In this document: in pieces, positions 58,042 through 64,000 of the stretch
How the letters are laid out: the number at the start of each line of letters is the position of its first letter
Position numbering within the stretch: position 1 is the stretch's first letter
NCBI RefSeq assembly: GCF_034555935.1
Contig: NZ_JAYDCJ010000003.1
Location: 248,001 to 312,000, forward strand
DNA from: Marinobacter qingdaonensis
Lineage (GTDB): Bacteria > Pseudomonadota > Gammaproteobacteria > Pseudomonadales > Oleiphilaceae
Direction of reading: 5' to 3'
DNA length: 64,000 nucleotides
Notes under the pieces: model-generated
What the model was told of the DNA's origin: nothing
What the model saw: only the letters and a program-made list of their open reading frames with translations
The model's database searches: none
Made by a program: the position numbers and the translations under genes

Positions 58042-61000
58042 CTAATCCTCGGCTGTCAGCAACGGGGCCTGTTCGCCGCGGCGCTCAGCGCGCCACTCCC
58101 GGAATTGCTCGACCCAGGACAGCAGGGCTGGTATCACCAACAGCACCAGCATGGTCGACAGCCCCAGGCCAAAGGCAATGGAGGTGGCCATGGGAATCAG
58201 GAACTGGGCCTGCAGCGAGGTCTCGAACAGCAGCGGCAACAGGCCGCCGATGGTGGTCAGGGAGGTCAGCAACACCGCCCGCACCCGCTGCACCGCGGCC
58301 TCGTTCAGGGCCTCGGTGATGCCCAGACCCTTCTGCCGCTGCTGGTTGTAGAAAGCTACGAGGATGATGGCGTTATTGACCACTATCCCGGACAGGCCAA
58401 ACAGGCCGAACAGGGACAGGATGGTCAGCTGCAGTCCCATCAGCCAGTGGCCCAGCAAGGCGCCGACCAGGGCAAACGGGATGATCGCCATGACGATCAC
58501 CGGCAGGCTCCAGGACGCAAACACCCACACCAGCACCACGTACATCAGGCCCAGGCCGATGATCAGGCCGGTCTGCATGTCGGCCAGGGTTTCGCGCTGA
58601 TCGGCGGCCCGGCCCTCGAAGCTGTAACGCACGTTGTAGCGGCTGGCGATTTCCGGCAGCGCCTCGGCCTGCAGGCTGTCGAGGATCTGGTCGGTGGTGC
58701 TGACCTGGGTGTTGAGCCCGGAGGTGACCTCCACCGCCAGCTTGCCGTCGGCATGGCGCAGGGCCTCGAAGCCCTGGCGGTGGTCCAGGTTCATGACCTG
58801 GGTGAGCGGTACAAAGCGGCCATCAGGCACCCGCACCGTCAACTGCGACAGGGTGGACAACCGCTCGCGCTGGTCCTGGGGCAGCTGCACCCGCACCTCC
58901 ACTTCGTCCCGGCCATCCTGGTAGATCTGGGCGATGCGGCCGTCAAACGCGGCCCGCAACTGCCGGCCCAGATCTGCCGTGGTCAGGCCCAGGGCCTCGC
59001 CGTAGGGGCTGACCTGGTAGATCAGCTGTTCCCGGCCCCAGGGCATGTCGTCTTCCACATCGAGCACCCCGGGCAAGGTCGACAGCGCCTGGGACAGGGC
59101 CTCGGCCGCCGCCTTCAGGGCCTCGGCGTCGTCGCCGGTCATGCGCACGTTCACGTCCCGGCCGGGCGGACCGGCCTGGCGCTCGGAAATGCTCAGGTTA
59201 TCCAGCCCCGCCGGCAACGCCAGTCGGTTTCGCCATTCGTTGATGAACTGGGGGTTGCGCACCGAGCGCTGGTCCGAGGGCACCAGTTCGATGAACATGG
59301 AGCCCAGTTCCTCACCGGTGCGGGAGCGGCCGCCGGCGCCCAGGGTGGCGCCTTCCTGGGTCACCGCGTGCAGCACCAGATCGCCGCCCAGGGCTGCCTC
59401 GGTCTCGGCCAGGCCCTGGCGCATGTCCTGGAGGAATTGCTCGACGGTGCGCTCATCGGTACCGGCCACGAAGCTGGCGTTGGCGTAGAAGATCGAGGGC
59501 TCCGGAGTTGGGAAGAAGTTGAAGCCCAGGCGACCACCGGCCAGCAGGCCCACGGTCACCAGTGCCAGCGCCAGCGCCCCGGCCAAGGTGACGCCCCGGT
59601 GTTCCAGGCTCTTCAGCGAGAGGCGCCGGAACGGTCCTTCCCGGAACCGATCGAACTTCTGTTCGAAGCCGTTCCGCAGTCGGGTGATCGGGTTGCCGCT
59701 GGGGCGTTCGGGCGCGCCCTCCGTACGGGCCGTGGTTTTTGGGACAAAAGCGTGGCGCAAGTGCGCGGGCAGCACGATGAAGCATTCCAGCAGCGAGGCC
59801 ACCAGCACGCAGATCATCACCGTGGGAATGTCACCCAGGATGTTGCCGATTACGCCGCCCACTACCAGTAGCGGCATGAACGCCGCCACCGTGGTCAGGG
59901 ACGACGCCAGCACCGGCCACACCATGCGCTTGGCCGCGCCCTCGGAGGCGTATACCGAGGCCTCCCCCATGCGGGCATGGGCGTCGGCGTCCTCACCCAC
60001 CACTATGGCGTCGTCGACGATCACCCCCAGGGCCATGATCAGGGCGAACAGGGAAATCATGTTGATGGAGCCGCCGATACCCCAGAGCACGGCCATGGAG
60101 GCCAGAAACGCGGTGGGTATGCCGATGGCGACCCAGACCGCCACCCGCCCGGGCAGGAACAGGTACAGCAGGCACACCACCAGCACCAGACCGCCAAGGC
60201 CGTTGTTTACCAGCAGGGAAATACGGTCGTTCAGTAGCTGCCAGGACTGGTCGTATACTTCGAGGGTCAGGGACGGTGGCAGCGTCGGCCGGGTCTGTTC
60301 CAGCCACTTCTCCAGCACCTGGGCCGACTCCAGGGAATCGCCGTTCTCGGCCCGCTGCAGCACCAGCTCTGCGGCCGGATGGCCATTGCGGCTCAGGGTG
60401 ATCTGATTGTCCCGTGCCTCCTGACGGATGATGGCTATGTCGCCCAGGCGGAGCTGGATGCGGTCGCCGCTGAGCACCGGAATGTCTTCAAAGGCCTGGG
60501 CCGAGCGCCGCTGCTCCACCGCCCGCAGTTCCCGGGTGGCGTCCTGCTGCGCCATCATGCCCGCCGGCAGGTCCCGGGAGATGGACGCCACCCGGTCGGC
60601 GATCTGCTCCAGGGACAGGCCCAGGGTTTCCAGCCTCTCCACCGGCACATCGATGCTGATCTGCTGCTCCGGCAGGCCGGTGATTTCGACCCGGTCAATG
60701 CCCTGCTCCAGCAGCTCATCCTCGAAGCGGTAGCTCAGCGCCCGCAGTTCGCTGCGGTCGATGTCGCCATACACCAACAACCGGGCTACCGGCTCGTACC
60801 TTTCCACCCGGGTGACCTGGGGCTCCTCGGCGTCCGCCGGCAGGTTGGTGAACTCGTCCACCTGCTGGTTGACGTCGTCGAGGGCCTGCATGGGATCGGT
60901 GCCCTCGTGAAACTCCAGAGTGATGGAAGACACGCTCTGGGCTGAGGTCGAGGTCATCTTCTTCAGGCCGTCGATGCTGCGCAGCCGCTGTTCCAGCGGG

Positions 61001-61206
61001 TCGGTGATGCCCTGCTCCACGTCCTCGGCGGAGGCACCGCTCCAGACCACCCGGACACTGACCACATCGAGGGCGAAGGTGGGGAAAAACTGCATGTTCA
61101 TCCGGGTCAGGGCCAGCACCCCACCCAGCAGCATCATCAGCATCACCAGGTTGGCGGCGACCCGGTGATGCACGAAGAAACCGATCACGCCCCGGCGACG
61201 CCTCAT
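58042..61206 (-). CDS. RND-family efflux pump inner-membrane protein
   Basis: 1054 residues. Twelve membrane helices and two large periplasmic loops, as in AcrB/MexB and the CusA-like pumps. The proton-relay Asp pair is in GVIVDDAIVVGEDADAHAR (TM4). The first helix (HHRVAANLVMLMMLLGGVLALTRMNMQFFPTF) is of the AcrB/hydrophobe type with several changes, closer to the environmental MexF/VexF-like RNDs without known drug substrates. It overlaps the adaptor gene by 4 bases. No TolC-like gene is in the window. Confidence 0.93.
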   Translation of the reverse strand: MRRRRGVIGFFVHHRVAANLVMLMMLLGGVLALTRMNMQFFPTFALDVVSVRVVWSGASAEDVEQGITDPLEQRLRSIDGLKKMTSTSAQSVSSITLEFHEGTDPMQALDDVNQQVDEFTNLPADAEEPQVTRVERYEPVARLLVYGDIDRSELRALSYRFEDELLEQGIDRVEITGLPEQQISIDVPVERLETLGLSLEQIADRVASISRDLPAGMMAQQDATRELRAVEQRRSAQAFEDIPVLSGDRIQLRLGDIAIIRQEARDNQITLSRNGHPAAELVLQRAENGDSLESAQVLEKWLEQTRPTLPPSLTLEVYDQSWQLLNDRISLLVNNGLGGLVLVVCLLYLFLPGRVAVWVAIGIPTAFLASMAVLWGIGGSINMISLFALIMALGVIVDDAIVVGEDADAHARMGEASVYASEGAAKRMVWPVLASSLTTVAAFMPLLVVGGVIGNILGDIPTVMICVLVASLLECFIVLPAHLRHAFVPKTTARTEGAPERPSGNPITRLRNGFEQKFDRFREGPFRRLSLKSLEHRGVTLAGALALALVTVGLLAGGRLGFNFFPTPEPSIFYANASFVAGTDERTVEQFLQDMRQGLAETEAALGGDLVLHAVTQEGATLGAGGRSRTGEELGSMFIELVPSDQRSVRNPQFINEWRNRLALPAGLDNLSISERQAGPPGRDVNVRMTGDDAEALKAAAEALSQALSTLPGVLDVEDDMPWGREQLIYQVSPYGEALGLTTADLGRQLRAAFDGRIAQIYQDGRDEVEVRVQLPQDQRERLSTLSQLTVRVPDGRFVPLTQVMNLDHRQGFEALRHADGKLAVEVTSGLNTQVSTTDQILDSLQAEALPEIASRYNVRYSFEGRAADQRETLADMQTGLIIGLGLMYVVLVWVFASWSLPVIVMAIIPFALVGALLGHWLMGLQLTILSLFGLFGLSGIVVNNAIILVAFYNQQRQKGLGITEALNEAAVQRVRAVLLTSLTTIGGLLPLLFETSLQAQFLIPMATSIAFGLGLSTMLVLLVIPALLSWVEQFREWRAERRGEQAPLLTAED

Positions 61207-62444
61207 TCCGCGGACTCCCCGGCGGCGTCCACCGGCTCCACTTTCAGACCGGTCATGGCATTGGGCAGGTGGGTGGTGATCAGTTGCGCGCCCGGCTCGA
61301 GGGCGTCACCGGCCACCAGCAGCCAGCGCTCGCCATTGCCGGCGCGGGCCTCACCCACCCGTTCGACGGTAATGCGCTGCATGCGCTGGTCGTCGGTCAT
61401 CAGGTACAGGGCGTTGGCGCCGTATAGGGCGCTGAAGGGCACCGCCACCGTGTTCGCCCGCTCCGGGCGCTGCAGGTTCACCGGCAGCAGCTCACCCGGG
61501 CGCAAGCCGCCGCCGTTACCGACCAGGGCCAGGATGGCCTCGGTGCCGGCCGGATCGGCGGTGCCGGCAAAACGGACCAACTCGAAGCGATGGCTGCCGT
61601 CCTTGCTGCTGGCGCTCAGGGCCTCGCCCCGGGCCAGGGCATCGAGCAGTTCCGAGCGGAACTGGGCCGGCACCCGCGCCCGCAGCTCCAGGCTCTGGTC
61701 CGGATACAGGGACAGCAAGGGCTCATTGCGGGCCACCAGGTCCCCGGGCGCTACCTGAATCCCGGTGACCACGCCGTCGAAGGGCGCAGTCAGGCGCGCC
61801 CGCTGGGCATCCCGCTCGATGGTGGCCAGGTTGGCCTGGGCCTGGGCCAGCTTGGCCTCCAGGCTCTGCACCCGGGACGGGTGCTCATCAATGGCCCGCT
61901 GCCGGGTGCTGACCGTGAGCTCGGCCCGCGCCAGGGCGTCGGTGGCCGCCTCCAGGTCTTCCTGGGACGCCAGATTGCGCTGGACCAGGGCCTTGGTGCG
62001 CTCCAGCTGTCGGCTGGCGTTGTCCCGAATGTTTCGCTCACTCCTGATCGCGGCGGAATCGTTGCGGTGCCGAACCTGCTCCGCGGCCAATTGCGCTTTC
62101 AGGTCGTCCACCTGAGCCCGGGCCTGGGCCAGCACCGGCTCGATGTCGGCATCGTCCAGCGCCACCAGCAGATCGCCGGCCTGCACCCGCTGGCCCTCGG
62201 ACACCGGCCGGGCGTCAATGCGACCGGCCAGGGTGGCGGTGACATCCAGTTGCTCGGGCGCCACCACCTGACCGTACAGGGGCAACAGCGGGGTATGGGA
62301 GCCAGGCTCGACACGCTGGGTGCTCACCCGCCAGCTGCGTTCCGAGGCGCTGACTTCGGCCGGTTCCGGGCGGGTCATTTTCAAAGCCAGAAATCCGAGG
62401 ACACCGAGGGCGAGGATGATCAGGGGCAAGAGTCGTTTGGACAT
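61203..62444 (-). CDS. RND pump periplasmic adaptor (membrane fusion protein)
   Basis: 413 residues. An N-terminal membrane anchor (LLPLIILALGVLGFLALKM) is followed by a lipoyl half (ATLAGRIDARPVSEGQRVQAGDLLVALDDAD), a long coiled-coil hairpin (about 100-215), the second lipoyl half (LTAPFDGVVTGIQVAPGDLVARNEPL) and beta-barrel and membrane-proximal domains. It links the RND pump to an outer-membrane channel. First gene of the five-gene minus-strand operon. A divergent gap of 137 bases to the sensor kinase holds an AT-rich -10-like TATACAAT near 62500 on the plus strand. Confidence 0.92.
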   Translation of the reverse strand: MSKRLLPLIILALGVLGFLALKMTRPEPAEVSASERSWRVSTQRVEPGSHTPLLPLYGQVVAPEQLDVTATLAGRIDARPVSEGQRVQAGDLLVALDDADIEPVLAQARAQVDDLKAQLAAEQVRHRNDSAAIRSERNIRDNASRQLERTKALVQRNLASQEDLEAATDALARAELTVSTRQRAIDEHPSRVQSLEAKLAQAQANLATIERDAQRARLTAPFDGVVTGIQVAPGDLVARNEPLLSLYPDQSLELRARVPAQFRSELLDALARGEALSASSKDGSHRFELVRFAGTADPAGTEAILALVGNGGGLRPGELLPVNLQRPERANTVAVPFSALYGANALYLMTDDQRMQRITVERVGEARAGNGERWLLVAGDALEPGAQLITTHLPNAMTGLKVEPVDAAGESAE

Positions 62445-62581
62445 TACTTCGTAGCCAACTAGGGTAAATGGAACCGGTCAGGTCAAAGGCTTAAATCTAC
62501 TATACAATCGGCTTTTACGTCTGGGAGTTAACCACAGTTGACCCCGTAAGAGCATGCCTGACCCACCGCCCGTCCGCTGGA

Positions 62582-63847
62582 ATGCTTCCCATGCAATGGC
62601 TGACCTATTCCCAACACGATTTCCGACAGGCGGCCCAATACCTGCTCTGGATGCGCCTGGCGATCGCCGGCATTCAACTGGTGGCCCTGTGGATCGCCGA
62701 AACCCTGATGGTGCTGACCTACCGGGCCGAAGCCCTGTTGCTGTGCCTGTTGTACGGGGTGCTGGCGACCCTGGGATGGCTCTGGTTCACCCGCCGGCCA
62801 CCCAGCGCGGCCCTGACCGTGAGCGCCGGGCTGGCGCTGGACCTGGTCCTGATCGGCGGCTGGCTGCTGCTGACCGGCGGCTACACCAACCCGTTCACCT
62901 CCCTGCTGTTGCTGCCCATCGCCGTCGCCGTGCTGTTGGTACCCCTGAGCCAGAGCATTGCGCTGACCGGTCTGGGCATCGCCATCTACAGCCTGCTGGT
63001 GCTGTTCCACACCCCCATCGCCACCGGCACCCATGGCGCCGACATGGCCCAACTGCACCTGTTTGGCATGTGGGCCACCTTCGCCCTGACTGCGGCCATC
63101 CTGTTGCTGGTGGTGGGCACCCTGGCCCGGCGCCTGCAGCGGCAGCAGAGTCAACTGGCCCAAAGCCGCGAAAGCCGGCTGCGGGACGAGCAGATCATCG
63201 CCCTGGGGCTGTCGGCCGCCGGCATTGCCCACCGGGTCGGCACCCCGCTCAACACCCTGGCACTGCTGGTCGATGAGCTGCGCCATGCTCCGGACTCAGC
63301 GGACCTGGGCCAGGATCTGGATCTGATGGAACAGCAACTGAGACTGTGCAGCGACCACCTGCAGCAACTGACCGCCGCCGCGGCCCAGGCCAAGACCGCC
63401 CAGACCGAAACCCTGGCGGTCTCGGCCTGGCTGAGCCGCCTGCGCGAATCCGCCACCCTGCTGTGGCCGGCCAGCGCCATCGAATGGCAGCCACCGTTCC
63501 CGGACACCCCGGTGGCGGTGGATACCACCCTGGATCAGGCCGCGCTCAACCTGATCGCCAACGCCCTGGGCGCCAGCCCCGACTGGGTCGGGATCTGCGC
63601 ACGCAACACCGAGGCGGGCGACGTCGAGGTGATTGTCGAGGATCGCGGCGCCGGCCTGGACACCGACATGGCAAATGCCCTCGGGCAGGCGCCGGTGGAA
63701 TCCGATACCGGGCTGGGGGTGGGTCTGTTCCTGTCCAACGCGACCCTGCAGCGTTTTGGTGGCACACTGCGCGCCCGGACCAGCGCCACCGGCACCACCA
63801 TGGTGATTGAACTGCCCCGGGCGCACGCGGAGCCCCCCCATGACTGA
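62582..63847 (+). CDS. Redox sensor histidine kinase of the RegB/PrrB/ActS type
   Basis: 421 residues from ATG 62582; ATG 62591 is an alternative. Six membrane helices fill residues 20-180. The heptapeptide GGYTNPF at 99-105 matches the quinone-binding GGxxNPF of RegB. The phospho-acceptor His217 is in AAGIAHRVGTPLNTL; the usual Glu after His is Arg here. Cys256 lies at nearly the same distance from it as the redox-active Cys of RegB. The ATPase has weak N-box and clear G-boxes (EDRGAGLD, TGLGVGLFL). It overlaps the response regulator by 8 bases. Confidence 0.87.
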   Translation: MLPMQWLTYSQHDFRQAAQYLLWMRLAIAGIQLVALWIAETLMVLTYRAEALLLCLLYGVLATLGWLWFTRRPPSAALTVSAGLALDLVLIGGWLLLTGGYTNPFTSLLLLPIAVAVLLVPLSQSIALTGLGIAIYSLLVLFHTPIATGTHGADMAQLHLFGMWATFALTAAILLLVVGTLARRLQRQQSQLAQSRESRLRDEQIIALGLSAAGIAHRVGTPLNTLALLVDELRHAPDSADLGQDLDLMEQQLRLCSDHLQQLTAAAAQAKTAQTETLAVSAWLSRLRESATLLWPASAIEWQPPFPDTPVAVDTTLDQAALNLIANALGASPDWVGICARNTEAGDVEVIVEDRGAGLDTDMANALGQAPVESDTGLGVGLFLSNATLQRFGGTLRARTSATGTTMVIELPRAHAEPPHD

Positions 63848-64000
63848 ACCCGCACACTGGTTACTGATCGACGATGACGACGCCTTCCGCTCGGTGCTCA
63901 AACGCTCGCTGGAGCGCCAGTCCATCCAGGCGACCGCGGTGGGCTCTCCGGACGACGCCCGGGAGGCGCTGGCCCGGCAGCCGTTCCAGCGCTGCGTGCT
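63840..64000 (+). CDS. Response regulator, RegA/PrrA/ActR type, 5' part only
   Basis: Only the first 53 codons are in the window. The translated start (MTEPAHWLLIDDDDAFRSVL) has the acidic pocket of a receiver domain. It overlaps the RegB-like kinase gene by 8 bases, so it is the cognate regulator. In RegA-type proteins a Fis-type DNA-binding domain would follow outside the window. Confidence 0.88.
   Translation, partial: MTEPAHWLLIDDDDAFRSVLKRSLERQSIQATAVGSPDDAREALARQPFQRCV

Noticed and set aside
55289..59871. Two very long plus-strand open frames opposite the ABC permease and RND genes
   Set aside because: The translations are Gln/Arg/Gly-rich low-complexity sequence, antisense to well-conserved transporter genes.

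Overview
The window reads as chromosome from a GC-rich (60-65% by eye) marine-type gammaproteobacterium, most likely Marinobacter or a close relative. That assignment is an inference from protein style (PomAB stator, DcaP-like porin, DUF6231, DUF3391/HD-GYP, Anbu, catechol-branch beta-ketoadipate genes), not from a marker gene. There is no rRNA, tRNA, CRISPR array, integrase or insertion sequence. Coding density is very high and no gene-free gap exceeds 300 bases; the longest (28594-28887, 33523-33796, 46587-46839) are promoter regions or hold no visible gene.

Region 1 (1-9.6 kb) is housekeeping and signalling: the end of a multi-REC response regulator, a Cache chemoreceptor, a SixA-CHAD fusion, a DCC protein, YchJ, a TauE-type exporter, an HD-GYP phosphodiesterase, a hotdog thioesterase and an RNase J-like nuclease.

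Region 2 (10.5-25.6 kb) encodes an apparently complete route from benzoate to succinyl-CoA and acetyl-CoA. On the minus strand lie catB-catC-catA-benA-benB-benC-benD-benK, then benE and a thioesterase. A CatM/BenM-type LysR gene diverges from catB. An IclR gene of the PcaR type diverges from pcaI-pcaJ-pcaF-pcaD. Three 15-bp GTTCG-type boxes lie in the pcaR-pcaI gap.

Region 3 (25.6-43.5 kb) looks like the uptake, sensing and peripheral-oxidation module feeding region 2. An AcoR-type sigma-54 activator faces a four-gene operon with a good sigma-54 promoter: outer-membrane channel, Tat-exported small subunit, GMC flavoprotein with a C-X5-C-X3-C cluster, and a benzaldehyde-dehydrogenase-like ALDH. 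It is followed by a five-gene Liv-type ABC importer, a LysR gene, a second class III alcohol dehydrogenase, a DcaP-like porin, an IclR gene and a XylS/BenR-like AraC gene. Three promoters (short chemoreceptor, ABC importer, porin) each carry two tandem TGCA-N6-GGNTA-type boxes 6 bp apart and 21 bp before a -10, the architecture of the XylS-dependent Pm promoter. The regulon therefore seems to join chemotaxis, outer-membrane entry and inner-membrane uptake of an aromatic acid.

Region 4 (43.7-64 kb) is mixed: a MotA/OmpA stator-like pair, glutathione-dependent formaldehyde dehydrogenase, cryptochrome-DASH, a DTW tRNA-modifying enzyme, DUF1232, PomAB, an ammonium transporter behind a textbook NtrC/sigma-54 control region, a solitary Anbu protease, a five-gene minus-strand operon joining an RND pump to an AttEFGH-like ABC/lipocalin system, and a RegB/RegA-like two-component pair cut by the right edge.

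The most interesting candidate system is in region 3: a probably periplasmic, Fe-S containing GMC alcohol dehydrogenase with a Tat partner but no encoded cytochrome, under sigma-54 control, next to an aromatic-acid sensing and uptake regulon with XylS-type operators.
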